Part shown: positions 25,265 to 32,723 of the stretch, in pieces
How positions within the stretch are numbered: the first letter of the stretch is position 1
Layout of the letters: the number at the start of each line of letters is the position of its first letter
From: Verrucomicrobiia bacterium
GTDB taxonomy: Bacteria > Verrucomicrobiota > Verrucomicrobiia > Limisphaerales > UBA11358
Assembly: GCA_025451535.1 (NCBI GenBank)
Contig: JANWKE010000163.1
Span: 1 to 34,196 of the forward strand
DNA length: 34,196 nucleotides
Direction of reading: 5' to 3'
Translations under genes and position numbers: made by a program
The notes under the pieces: generated by a model
Told to the model about the DNA's origin: nothing
The model's database searches: none
What the model saw: only the letters and a program-made list of their open reading frames with translations

Positions 25265-26686
25265 ATGAACGAGCCAACCATGGATACCGCGCAGAAGGCG
25301 CTTCAAATCAACCTGGATACCGCGAAGTACGGCGCATTTGCCGAGATCGGCGGCGGACAGGAGGTCGCCTGCAGTTTCTTCCGGGTCGGCGGCGCGGCCG
25401 GCACGGTGGCCAAGACGATTTCGGCCTATGACATGGCGGTGAGCGACGCGATTTATGGTCCCACGGACCGATACGTCAGCCGCAAGCGGCTGCAGGCGAT
25501 GCTGGGCTACGAGTTCGACCTGCTGCTGCAACGGCTCAACCAGTCACGCGGCGACAAATCCACCTTCTTTGTTTTCGCCAACACGGTGGCCACGCACAGC
25601 TTCTCCCATCAAACCGACGGCCAGGGCTGGCTCGGCATCAGATTCCAGACCCGGCCGCGCGACGAGCCCTCCGAAATCATCATCCACGTGCGGATGCTGG
25701 ACCGGGAGAATGTCCGCGAGCAGGAGGCGCTCGGCATCATCGGCGTGAATTTGATTCACGGCGCGTTTTATCATCATGCCGAACCGCAGCAATTGATTGG
25801 CCGGCTCATGGACAACCTGTCGCGTGACCGGATGGAGGTGGACATGATCAAATTTTCCGGGCCGTGCTTTGCGGACGTGGACAACCGGCTGATGGCCTTG
25901 CAGCTCGTGGAGCAGGAACTCACCGACACGGCCATGTTCACCGCCGACGGCGAAACGGTGGTGGCGGGCGAGGTGCTTTACAAAAAACCGGTGCTGGTCG
26001 AGCGCGGCAGTTTTCGTCCGCTCACCAATCCCATGCTCGACCTGCTCGAGCGCGCGCAGGAGCAGTTTCTCCAGGAGGAATCGCTCAAGGGCGAAGCGCC
26101 GGTGGTCATCACGGAAATGACGCTGCGCCAGTTGCAGGTGGATGACGTGATTGATCACCGCGATTTTCTGGACCGGGTGGACACCCTGAGCGCCCTGGGC
26201 AAGACGGTCCTCATCTCCAGTTTCTTCCGGTATCACCGCCTGGTCATGTACCTTTCCAAATACACGCAAAAAACCATCGGCCTGCCGCTGGGCCTCGTGC
26301 GGTTGCGCGACGTGATGGACGAGAGTTTTTATACCGACCTCGAAGGCGGCCTGATGGAATCGCTTGGCCAGTTGTTCAAGAACGGCGCGAAGGTGTACGT
26401 CTATCCGTCCCTGGACCGCAAGACCGGCAAACTGACCACCGTGGAAAACATGGAAGTCGCGCCGCACCTGCGCCATCTCTACGCGCATCTGGTGGAAAAC
26501 CGGTTTGTGGAAAATATCCGCAATTACAACCCGGAGTATCTCACCATCTATTCCCGCGACGTACTTGAAAAAATCAAAGCCGGCGACGCCTCCTGGGAAA
26601 AGCTCGTCCCGCCGCCGATTGCCCAGGTCATCAAGACCAAGCGCCTGTTCGGCTGGACTGAAAAAGCCGCGGCGGTGACGGCTTGA
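25265..26686 (+). CDS. Conserved cytosolic protein of unknown function, about 470 residues
   Basis: The 473-residue protein has no signal peptide or membrane segments. ATGs at 25262, 25265 and 25280 are all possible; the recognisable N-terminus (TAQKALQINLD) starts at the last. Notable conserved-looking stretches are KYGAFAEIGGGQEVA, FFRVGGAAGTVAKTISAYDMAVSDAIYG, FVFANTVATHSF, GWLGIRFQ, the mid-protein FSGPCF, and ITEMTLRQLQ. I recall homologues in cyanobacteria, planctomycetes and verrucomicrobia that carry inconsistent database names; nothing here supports a receptor or a nucleotide-transferase role. It stands alone, with its own promoter candidate and the insertion sequence just upstream. 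I do not assign a function. Confidence 0.85.
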   Translation: MNEPTMDTAQKALQINLDTAKYGAFAEIGGGQEVACSFFRVGGAAGTVAKTISAYDMAVSDAIYGPTDRYVSRKRLQAMLGYEFDLLLQRLNQSRGDKSTFFVFANTVATHSFSHQTDGQGWLGIRFQTRPRDEPSEIIIHVRMLDRENVREQEALGIIGVNLIHGAFYHHAEPQQLIGRLMDNLSRDRMEVDMIKFSGPCFADVDNRLMALQLVEQELTDTAMFTADGETVVAGEVLYKKPVLVERGSFRPLTNPMLDLLERAQEQFLQEESLKGEAPVVITEMTLRQLQVDDVIDHRDFLDRVDTLSALGKTVLISSFFRYHRLVMYLSKYTQKTIGLPLGLVRLRDVMDESFYTDLEGGLMESLGQLFKNGAKVYVYPSLDRKTGKLTTVENMEVAPHLRHLYAHLVENRFVENIRNYNPEYLTIYSRDVLEKIKAGDASWEKLVPPPIAQVIKTKRLFGWTEKAAAVTA

Positions 26687-26728
26687 AAATAACGGGAGGA
26701 ATGGCGTGTCGCTGTCCTTGAAATTGAA

Positions 26729-27538
26729 TCAGACCACGACGCCCCGTTTCGGTAACACCCTCATCGTGTAACGCCCAGCTCGGGTTTGTAGTCTGGCCCG
26801 CGCATTGAATGCCTGCGATAACATCCCGGTTTCGAGCATTTCCGGCTTCGTTCCGGCAGCCAGCACCCGTCCACTTTTCAAAATCAGCACGTGTGAAAAT
26901 ACCGGCATGATTTCCTCGACGTGATGCGTAACCAACACGAGCGTCGGCGCATTTTTGGTTTTGCCGAGCCGCTGGAGGAATTGCAGGAAATGTTCGCGCG
27001 CGGCAGGGTCCAATCCGGCGCACGGTTCATCGAGAATCAAGACCTTCGGTTTAGCCATCAACGCCCGGCCAATCAATACCCGCTGGCGTTCGCCCTGCGA
27101 CAGCACCCGCCACGGCCGCTCCGCCAGGTGGGCACACTCGATTTGCCGGAGGATTTGCCGCGCGCGATTTTTGTCAGCGCGCGACAAAGTTCCCCAGAAA
27201 TCAATCATCGCGTATTTGCCGCTGGCGACGGTTTCCAGTGCCGGTTCATCGTCGGCCATCATTTGCCGGACGGCGGAACTGACCAGGCCGATTTGTTTGC
27301 GCAACTCGCGCCAGTCCGAACGGCCATAAGTCCTGTCCAGCAACAAAATTTCCCCCGCCGTCGGTGTCAGGTAGCCGGTCAGCGCACTCAACAGGGAGGT
27401 TTTGCCTGAGCCGTTGGCGCCCAGAATCACCCAATGTTGTCCGCGTTCCACCCGCCAGCTCACCCCATCGAGAATGGTGGTGCCGCTCCGTTCCACGCGC
27501 AGGTTGCTGACGGCCAGAATGGTTTTTGAATTTCTCAA
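26729..27538 (-). CDS. ABC transporter ATP-binding protein (stand-alone)
   Basis: The 269-residue ATPase has Walker A GANGSGKTS (40-48), signature LSQGER (146-151), Walker B VLILDEP (166-172), D-loop GLD and the H-loop histidine H205 in LVTHHVEE. The order and the THHVEE segment resemble ModF/YlmA-type ATPases. No permease or binding protein is beside it, so its partner must lie elsewhere, or it may act in a non-transport role. It starts with TTG at 27538, three bases past the TPR gene stop, with GGAG about 11 bases upstream, so the two genes form a coupled pair. The C-terminal 40 residues beyond the ATPase core have no known match. Confidence 0.88.
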   Translation of the reverse strand: MRNSKTILAVSNLRVERSGTTILDGVSWRVERGQHWVILGANGSGKTSLLSALTGYLTPTAGEILLLDRTYGRSDWRELRKQIGLVSSAVRQMMADDEPALETVASGKYAMIDFWGTLSRADKNRARQILRQIECAHLAERPWRVLSQGERQRVLIGRALMAKPKVLILDEPCAGLDPAAREHFLQFLQRLGKTKNAPTLVLVTHHVEEIMPVFSHVLILKSGRVLAAGTKPEMLETGMLSQAFNARARLQTRAGRYTMRVLPKRGVVV

Positions 27539-27539
27539 A

Positions 27540-28043
27540 TCAAAGCTCCCGGATTTCCGCCCACAGCGGCTGCAAATCGTCGTCGGCCAGCGCCATTTTC
27601 CGGATGGCGTCCTTGCCGCCCGCCTTCATCGCCCGCCGCAGCCATTGTCGCGCGTTATCCAGCTGTTGCATCTGGCAGGCGTAACACGAAAGATTGTAGG
27701 CAATGACCGGTTCGCGGGGAAATTTTTCCGCTGCGGGCAACAGCGCCTCCCAGGCTTGCGGCAAACCGCCGGCCGGAACGCGACGCAAGGCATAGGCGCG
27801 ATGCAACCAGCCGGCGCAATCGTCGGGTGCACCCGCCAGTTCGGCCCGCGCGATTTCCAATGCCTCGGCCCAGTGTTTTTCCCGCGCGCAAAGTGTCCAG
27901 CGCGCCTCCAGTACGGCCGGATGTTGTTGTCGCGCGGGTGAAATGAGATCCAGTTCCGTCCGTGCCTCGGCGGCGCAATCCAGCCCCAGCCACCCGACGG
28001 CGGCGTCGAGGTGGTGCGAATCCGGCGGTCCCAGTCGTTGCAC
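27540..28043 (-). CDS. Small TPR-like helical protein
   Basis: The 167-residue protein starts with GTG at 28043, the only plausible start in frame; no Shine-Dalgarno site is clear. Tetratricopeptide-like helix pairs are seen around residues 13-45, 46-80 and 113-147 (HWAEALEIARAEL, PREPVIAYNLSCYACQ, NARQWLRRAM). It is rich in A, L, W and C. There is no signal peptide. It is directly upstream of the ABC ATPase on the same strand, one base between stop and start, so it is probably cotranscribed. Its partner is unknown. A divergent promoter for the hydrolase gene lies 40-70 bases upstream. Confidence 0.7.
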   Translation of the reverse strand: MQRLGPPDSHHLDAAVGWLGLDCAAEARTELDLISPARQQHPAVLEARWTLCAREKHWAEALEIARAELAGAPDDCAGWLHRAYALRRVPAGGLPQAWEALLPAAEKFPREPVIAYNLSCYACQMQQLDNARQWLRRAMKAGGKDAIRKMALADDDLQPLWAEIREL

Positions 28044-28084
28044 AAGGGATAGGAAGCCTGCGGGACGTGGCCTGTGTCAAGCCG

Positions 28085-28113
28085 TTGGCAATTTGCACGG
28101 GAACGGTTACAGT
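28085..28113 (+). promoter_or_regulatory. Sigma-70-type promoter candidate for the dienelactone hydrolase gene
   Basis: TTGGCA (28085-28090) and TACAGT (28108-28113) are 17 bases apart, and the -10 element ends 6 bases before the ATG at 28120. Transcription would start at the ATG, another leaderless candidate. Confidence 0.4.
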
Positions 28114-28119
28114 AACGCC

Positions 28120-28899
28120 ATGAAAAATTTGATTTCCACCTTGCTCGTTTTAATTTGCGCCATGACGGTGCGCACGGCCATCCAGACCAGGACCGTTGAA
28201 TATAAACAGGGCGACACCACGCTCGAAGGCTTCGTCGCCTGGGATGACGCCATGAAGGGTGCGCGGCCCGGTGTGCTGGTCGTGCACCAGTGGATGGGGC
28301 TGACCGATTATGAAAAGCACCGCGCCGAAATGCTCGCCCAACTCGGCTACGTCGCCTTCTGCGCCGACATCTATGGCAAAGGCGTCCGCCCCCAAAACAC
28401 GCAGGAAGCCGGCGCCCTGGTGGGCAAATACAAGGGAGGCGACCGCCAGCTATTGCGCGCTCGCGTCAACGCCGGTTTGGACGCGTTGCGGCATCAGCCG
28501 CTGGTGGATCCCAAACGCATCGCCGCCATCGGTTATTGTTTCGGCGGCACCACCGTGCTGGAACTGGCGCGCAGCGGCGCGGAGTTGAACGGGGTCGTCA
28601 GTTTTCATGGCGGACTGGATGCCCCCCATCCGGATGACGGGAAAGACATCAAGTGCAAGGTGCTGGTGTTGCACGGCGCGGATGACCCCTTTTCCTCGCC
28701 GCAGGACATTGCCGCGCTGGAAAATGAAATGCGCCAGGGCGGAGTGGACTGGCAGCTCGTTAAATTCGGCGGGGCGGTCCATGCCTTCACCCAGCCGATG
28801 GCCGGCAACGACAATTCCAAAGGCGCCGCCTACAACGAACGCGCCGACAAACGCTCCTGGGAATATATGAAGCTGTTCTTTGCCGGGATTTTTAAATAA
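28120..28899 (+). CDS. Secreted dienelactone hydrolase family protein
   Basis: The 259-residue protein has a short signal peptide (MKNLISTLLVLICAM, cut near VRTA), so it is exported, unlike the classic cytoplasmic enzyme. The dienelactone hydrolase triad is complete: C140 in GYCFGG, D189 in HGADDPF and H221 in AVHAFT, with the family strand GVLVVHQWMGL near residue 51. The family cleaves cyclic or linear esters. The natural substrate here is unknown. ATG 28120 was chosen because the signal peptide starts there; the upstream open frame to 27943 overlaps the TPR gene and is spurious. A large palindromic repeat follows, then rsmD. Confidence 0.9.
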   Translation: MKNLISTLLVLICAMTVRTAIQTRTVEYKQGDTTLEGFVAWDDAMKGARPGVLVVHQWMGLTDYEKHRAEMLAQLGYVAFCADIYGKGVRPQNTQEAGALVGKYKGGDRQLLRARVNAGLDALRHQPLVDPKRIAAIGYCFGGTTVLELARSGAELNGVVSFHGGLDAPHPDDGKDIKCKVLVLHGADDPFSSPQDIAALENEMRQGGVDWQLVKFGGAVHAFTQPMAGNDNSKGAAYNERADKRSWEYMKLFFAGIFK

Positions 28900-28905
28900 T
28901 CAGAT

Positions 28906-28980
28906 CGGAGGGGCGAGTTACACGAGCCCCTGAACTGCGAAACTTTATTAAAAATGAGACTCGTGTAACTCGTCCCTCCG
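28906..28980. repeat. Intergenic palindromic repeat, 21-base arms
   Basis: Arms at 28906-28926 and 28960-28980 are inverse copies with one mismatch, around a 33-base loop. It sits 6 bases after the hydrolase stop and 9 bases before rsmD. It looks like a dispersed mobile palindrome; a transcription terminator or attenuator effect is possible. Confidence 0.75.
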
Positions 28981-28989
28981 AAAATTAAA

Positions 28990-29583
28990 ATGCGCATCAC
29001 CGGCGGCAAAGCGGTCCGACGTCTTCTGAAGGTTCCCCGGGGATTCGACGTCCGGCCCACGCCCGACCTTGTCAAGCAGGCCGTCTTCAACTCACTCGGC
29101 CCGCGGGTGGTGGGCGCGCGGGTGCTCGAATTGTTCGCCGGCTCCGGCGCCTTGAGCCTGGACTGCCTGAGCCGCGGCGCCACGTCGGCGCTATGCGTCG
29201 AGAAATCGTACAAACATGCGGAGTTCATCCGTGGCAATGCAGCGGCGGCCGGCTTTGAATCCAATCTCGAAGTCCGCACGCAGGACGTTTTTACAATGGT
29301 GCATCAACTGGCCGAATCCGGGCGGCAATTCGATTTGATTCTGGCTGACCCGCCTTACGGCGAGAAAAATGTCGGCCGTCGCTCCACTTCTTTTGCGCAG
29401 CAACTGCTCGACGATCCGCATCTGCCGAAGCTGCTGGCGCCCGGCGGGCGATTCATCCTCGGCCACACCAAACGCGACACGCTGGAAATTGTCAGGCCCT
29501 GGCGTGAAGTGAAAACGCTCAAGCACGGCGACAGCCTGATGCGGTTTCTGGACTTGGAGGGAAGCGCTTCGTCGCTTCCCTGA
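28990..29583 (+). CDS. rsmD: 16S rRNA (guanine-966-N2)-methyltransferase RsmD
   Basis: The 197-residue enzyme methylates G966 of 16S rRNA during 30S assembly, using SAM. Seen: the N-terminal MRITGG motif, the RPTPDLVKQAVFNSL segment, SAM motif I VLELFAGSGALSL (45-57) and the N6/N2-methylase motif DPPYGE (120-125). Length fits the family. The last eight residues (EGSASSLP region) are encoded by a palindromic repeat and are probably an addition. It starts with ATG at 28990 immediately after the upstream palindrome. The next gene is convergent. Confidence 0.95.
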   Translation: MRITGGKAVRRLLKVPRGFDVRPTPDLVKQAVFNSLGPRVVGARVLELFAGSGALSLDCLSRGATSALCVEKSYKHAEFIRGNAAAAGFESNLEVRTQDVFTMVHQLAESGRQFDLILADPPYGEKNVGRRSTSFAQQLLDDPHLPKLLAPGGRFILGHTKRDTLEIVRPWREVKTLKHGDSLMRFLDLEGSASSLP

Positions 29584-29620
29584 TATCAGACACTGACGAA
29601 GCAGTGCTACGACGCTTCCC
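29559..29620. repeat. Palindromic repeat between convergent rsmD and obg
   Basis: GGGAAGCG (29559-29566) pairs with CGCTTCCC at 29573-29580 or, alternatively, with a second copy at 29613-29620. Inside lies a short hairpin with arms CACTG (29591-29595) and CAGTG (29602-29606). The element contains the stop codons of both genes and supplies their last codons. Confidence 0.75.
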
Positions 29621-30785
29621 CCACCGCCTCACGAATCATTTTCAGAAACTTCTCAACGCCCTGGTCAAAGGCGGCGGAAATGGGCAGGAGCGCGACCTTT
29701 TTAATTTTCTTTTTGAACTGCTTCAGATTTGTCTCCGCGACGGCTTCATCCATTTTGTTCGCGACGACCAGGCGGGGCTTTTCGAGCAGGGTAGGATCGT
29801 AAAGCTCCAGTTCCTTGAGCAACTGTTTGTAATCGTCCCACGGCGCCCGGTTGTCCGTGCCCGCCATGTCCAGCAGCAGCACGAGAATTTTGCAGCGCTC
29901 GATGTGGCGCAGGAAGGCATGGCCCAACCCGACATTCTGATGCGCGCCTTCAATCACTCCGGGCACGTCGCAGACGGTGAGCCGGTGAAAATCCCCGTAC
30001 TCCACGATGCCGATTTGCGGATGCAGCGTCGTGAACGGATACGGTGCGACTTTCGGGCGCGCCTTGGAAATGGCCGTGAGCAGCGTGGACTTGCCGGCGT
30101 TCGGATAACCGATCAGCCCGACTTCCGCGATGATACGGAGTTCCAGGAGAAAATCGCCTTCGCCGCCCGGTTCACCCGGTTGTGCGAAGCGTGGGGTCTG
30201 CCGCGCGGCAGTGGCGAAGTTGCGGTTGCCCAGGCCGCCCCGTCCGCCCTGGCACAAGACAAATTGTTGCCCGTGCTGCGTAAGGTCGGCAATCAGTTCA
30301 CCTTTGTCGGCTGAAGCAGATTCGCCGACCACACTTTCCTTGCTCAAATCTATTTCCTGTGCCAAGGCGCCGCTGGCACTGCGGATCAATGGGCGTTTGC
30401 TGGCGCTGGTAGTGAGCCTGGGCTTCTCCTCTTCCTCCTCGAAATTTTTTCCCGGTTTCGTTGTCGCCGGCAGAATGCCGGCGCTCCCGGCCAGTTGCCA
30501 GACCAGCGTGCCGCAGGGAACCTTGACGATTAAATCCTTTCCAGCGTGGCCATCCATGCCCTTGCCCAGGCCGTGCTCACCTTCAGCCGCGACCAGCCGC
30601 GGCTGGTAATACTGGGCGATGAGATTATTGAGGTCGTGGTCGGCCTGTAAAATCACGCTGCCACCGCGCCCGCCGTTGCCGCCGCTCGGCCCGCCCTTGG
30701 GCACGAACGCCTCGCGGTGGAACGCGACACAGCCCTTGCCGCCGTGCCCCGCCCGCGCGTAAATTTTAATTTCGTCAACAAACAT
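29607..30785 (-). CDS. obgE: Obg-family GTPase (ObgE/CgtA) with a large in-frame insertion
   Basis: The 392-residue GTPase acts in 50S ribosome assembly and growth control. The glycine-rich Obg fold opens MFVDEIKIYARAGHGG, and residues 85-95 match family (VKVPCGTLVW). Then about 64 residues (97-160) with an acidic run FEEEEEK and no family match are inserted before the family sequence resumes at ELIADLTQHGQ. The GTPase domain is complete: P-loop GYPNAGKST (226-234), TT at 252-253, DVPG (273-276), NKMD (343-346) and a G5 SA near 370. The C-terminal OCT domain is missing, as in many bacteria. It ends in the palindromic repeat. It lies downstream of rpmA but past a terminator, so its own promoter is likely. 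Confidence 0.95.
   Translation of the reverse strand: MFVDEIKIYARAGHGGKGCVAFHREAFVPKGGPSGGNGGRGGSVILQADHDLNNLIAQYYQPRLVAAEGEHGLGKGMDGHAGKDLIVKVPCGTLVWQLAGSAGILPATTKPGKNFEEEEEKPRLTTSASKRPLIRSASGALAQEIDLSKESVVGESASADKGELIADLTQHGQQFVLCQGGRGGLGNRNFATAARQTPRFAQPGEPGGEGDFLLELRIIAEVGLIGYPNAGKSTLLTAISKARPKVAPYPFTTLHPQIGIVEYGDFHRLTVCDVPGVIEGAHQNVGLGHAFLRHIERCKILVLLLDMAGTDNRAPWDDYKQLLKELELYDPTLLEKPRLVVANKMDEAVAETNLKQFKKKIKKVALLPISAAFDQGVEKFLKMIREAVGEAS
30306..30497 (-). other. In-frame repeat-like insertion inside obgE
   Basis: This block of 64 codons lies between conserved Obg-fold strands, with no counterpart in the family as I know it. It contains a short palindrome, GCCGGC at 30466-30471 and 30477-30482 separated by five bases, read as SAGILPA. 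I recall that peptide from repeat-derived segments in verrucomicrobial proteins. The insertion keeps the frame, so the protein is still made whole. Confidence 0.7.
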
Positions 30786-30804
30786 GCCGCTGTATTTACG
30801 ATTG

Positions 30805-30866
30805 ATGATTTACGATTTACGATTTAAAAAACGCACCAGATCATCAGTCATAAATCGTGAATCATA
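30805..30866. repeat. AT-rich palindromic repeat upstream of obgE
   Basis: ATGATTTACGATTTA (30805-30819) and TAAATCGTGAATCAT (30852-30866) are inverse copies with one mismatch. A partial direct repeat (ATTTACG) flanks it. It lies between obgE and the terminator of rpmA and may include obgE promoter sequence. Confidence 0.6.
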
Positions 30867-30868
30867 AT

Positions 30869-30896
30869 AAAAAAGGCGAGGCGCCTGGCCTCGCCG
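30869..30896 (-). terminator. Rho-independent terminator of rplU-rpmA
   Basis: Read on the minus strand, an 8-base-pair stem GGCGAGGC/GCCTCGCC with a 5-base loop (30876-30896) is followed at once by a run of seven Ts (30869-30875). It lies 20 bases after the rpmA stop. Confidence 0.85.
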
Positions 30897-30915
30897 GGAA
30901 ATTCATTAATGCCGT

Positions 30916-31176
30916 TCAGTTCTTGGCGGCGGGCTCGGGCTTCACGTTCACCCGTCGGCCATTCTTGTCGAAAGCAATCTTGCCGTCCACGAGCGCGAAC
31001 AGCGTCCAGTCGCGGCCGGTGCCAACATTCTGGCCTGCCTCAAACCGGGTGCCGCGCTGCCGGATGATGATGCTGCCGGCGGTGACGAATTCGCCGCCAA
31101 ACGTTTTCACGCCGAGCCGCTTGCTGACGCTGTCACGACCGTTGCGGACGCTGCCTTGACCTTTTTTATGTGCCAT
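30916..31176 (-). CDS. rpmA: 50S ribosomal protein L27
   Basis: The 86-residue protein is clearly L27: [16 protein letters not shown] at the N-terminus, whose tail reaches the peptidyl-transferase centre, then [35 protein letters not shown] and a lysine-rich end. In most bacteria MAHKKGGGS is usual, so one Gly is Gln here. It starts without any N-terminal extension, so no Prp-type cleavage is expected. It is cotranscribed with rplU, 75 bases upstream, and followed by a strong terminator. Confidence 0.98.
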   Translation of the reverse strand: MAHKKGQGSVRNGRDSVSKRLGVKTFGGEFVTAGSIIIRQRGTRFEAGQNVGTGRDWTLFALVDGKIAFDKNGRRVNVKPEPAAKN

Positions 31177-31196
31177 AAAATTCTGTCTGGTTGCTG

Positions 31197-31247
31197 GTAG
31201 GGACGCCGCGCTGCGGCGTCCGGACAGCGCAGCGCGCTGTCCCTACC
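31197..31247. repeat. Cloverleaf-like palindromic repeat between rplU and rpmA
   Basis: Outer arms GGTAGGGAC (31197-31205) and GTCCCTACC (31239-31247) enclose two inner hairpins, GACGCCGC/GCGGCGTC (31203-31220) and GACAGCGC/GCGCTGTC (31223-31241). The two inner stems share bases with the outer arms, so either a long stem with two branches or alternative pairings can form. Confidence 0.75.
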
Positions 31248-31251
31248 GGTT

Positions 31252-31563
31252 TTACACTTTAATTTCTTTGATCTTCACGACCGTGAGTTCCTGGCGATGG
31301 CCGATCGTTTTGTGATAACCTTTGCGGCGTTTCATCTTGAACGTGAGCGTTTTCTCGCCGCGCTTGTGTTCGACCACGTCGGCCACGACGCTCGCCCCGC
31401 TGACCGTGGGGGCGCCCACGCTCAGCTTGCCGTCGCGGTTGACCAGCAACACGCGGTCAAAAGTGACGGGCTTGCCGGCCTCGACGGCCAGCCGCTCGAT
31501 TTCCACCGTGTCGCCTGCGGCCACACGATACTGTTTGCTTCCGGTTTCCAATACGGCGTACAT
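31252..31563 (-). CDS. rplU: 50S ribosomal protein L21
   Basis: The 103-residue protein has the L21 start MYAVLETGSKQYRV, central EAGKPVTFDRVLLV, GAPTVSGASVVADV, and the signature FKMKRRKGYHKTIGHRQELTVVKI. Length is normal. It begins the rplU-rpmA unit. The ATG at 31563 has GGGA 7-10 bases upstream and a strong promoter 25-53 bases upstream. L21 binds 23S rRNA and sits beside L20 in the large subunit. Confidence 0.98.
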   Translation of the reverse strand: MYAVLETGSKQYRVAAGDTVEIERLAVEAGKPVTFDRVLLVNRDGKLSVGAPTVSGASVVADVVEHKRGEKTLTFKMKRRKGYHKTIGHRQELTVVKIKEIKV

Positions 31564-31587
31564 AAAATTTCCCGCAAAAGGGGAGAG

Positions 31588-31616
31588 ATAAAACCAGAAA
31601 GGCGCCGGCCTGTCAA
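31588..31616 (-). promoter_or_regulatory. Sigma-70-type promoter of rplU-rpmA
   Basis: On the minus strand, consensus TTGACA (31616-31611) and TTTTAT (31593-31588) stand exactly 17 bases apart. The leader to the rplU ATG would be about 18 bases and holds a GGGA ribosome site. This is the best promoter in the window. Confidence 0.7.
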
Positions 31617-31684
31617 CGCTTGATTTCCGGGAAAATGGTTAAGACCGCATGAATCAGGGTCCCCGCCCGCTGATTTGTTGGGAA

Positions 31685-32569
31685 TTAGAGGGGGTGGCCC
31701 TTGCGCCCTTTAAATGTCAGTTCCGCGATGCCGGACTTGTCGAGGTCGCCCAGGCCTTCCTTTATCATCCGGTCGTACTGTTTCTTCGTGGCGGCGGCAA
31801 GCGGGAGATTCAAGCCCTGTGCCTTGGCCAGCTTGAGCGCGATGCCAGAATCCTTGGCCGCGTGCGCGGCGGAGAAAAAGCACGCGTGGTCACGTTTTTG
31901 CATGTCTTCGCCGTCAGTCCGCAGCACGGACGAATTGGCGCCCGTCTGGGCGAACACCTCGCGCAACATCGTCAGGTCGAGGCCGAGCGCAGCGCCCAGA
32001 CCCAACCCTTCCGCGAGCGCGGCGGTGTTGCAATTCATGACCATGTTCACGAGCGCCTTCACCTCGGCGGCCTTGCCGGCCGGGCCGATGTAACGGAGTG
32101 ACGCGCCCAATTTTTCCAGGATCGGTTTGGCGCGCTCGAACGCCTCCGGTTTGCCGCCGCACATCAGGTAAAGCGAACCTTCCCGCGCCTGGGTGATGCT
32201 GGAGGCCATGCACGCTTCCAGCGATTGCGCGCCTTTGGCTTCGCATTTCTGTTCCACCCAGATGTGAATGCCGGGCGTGAGGGTGGCGCAATTGATGAAC
32301 AACTTTCTTTTCGCCCGGCTCAGCAACCCGCTGCGATAAATGTTCTTCATGGCGCCGTCATCGGTGACGACGGTGAAAATCACGTCTGCCAGCGCGGTAA
32401 CGGCCTTGAGGTCACTGGCCGCTGTGCTGCCCAGTTCCTGCGCGAGTGATTGCGCGGCGCCCGCGTTCACGTCAAATACGGCGGCGATGGGCCAGCCGCA
32501 GTCCTTGAGACGGCGTGCCATATTCGCGCCCATCCGCCCGACTCCGACAAATCCAATGTTTTCCGGCAT
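31685..32569 (-). CDS. NAD(P)-dependent beta-hydroxyacid dehydrogenase (HIBADH family)
   Basis: The protein has 294 residues from ATG 32569, preceded by AAAGGA at proper spacing; the frame runs on to 32626 without support. The Rossmann start GFVGVGRMGANMA (6-18) and the NCATLTPG strand match 3-hydroxyisobutyrate/glyoxylate reductase-type enzymes, as do catalytic K171 in KALVNMVMN and K239 in AAKD. The substrate-loop motif, usually DAPVSGG, reads EACMASSI (118-125), so the specificity may differ. It probably oxidises or reduces a small hydroxy acid in the cytoplasm. It is on the same strand as rplU but separated from it by 121 bases and that gene's promoter. Confidence 0.88.
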   Translation of the reverse strand: MPENIGFVGVGRMGANMARRLKDCGWPIAAVFDVNAGAAQSLAQELGSTAASDLKAVTALADVIFTVVTDDGAMKNIYRSGLLSRAKRKLFINCATLTPGIHIWVEQKCEAKGAQSLEACMASSITQAREGSLYLMCGGKPEAFERAKPILEKLGASLRYIGPAGKAAEVKALVNMVMNCNTAALAEGLGLGAALGLDLTMLREVFAQTGANSSVLRTDGEDMQKRDHACFFSAAHAAKDSGIALKLAKAQGLNLPLAAATKKQYDRMIKEGLGDLDKSGIAELTFKGRKGHPL

Positions 32570-32723
32570 AAAGTTCCTTTGCGATTCAGTTCCGGAAGGA
32601 AAGTACCAGAACCGCCCGGTTTTCAAAGTCCGGATGCAGACTCGGGATGCCGACGGAAACGGCCAAAAATGGAAAGAGATTTTTTGTCACCCGTTTGGCT
32701 TTTGGCGGGACATATCTGACAAT

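Noticed and set aside
25184-25531. 115-codon minus-strand frame over the start of the unknown conserved gene
   Set aside because: It is antisense to the conserved N-terminus and crosses the promoter candidate.
27943-28119. Longer start for the dienelactone hydrolase
   Set aside because: It overlaps the TPR gene and would bury the signal peptide that begins at 28120.
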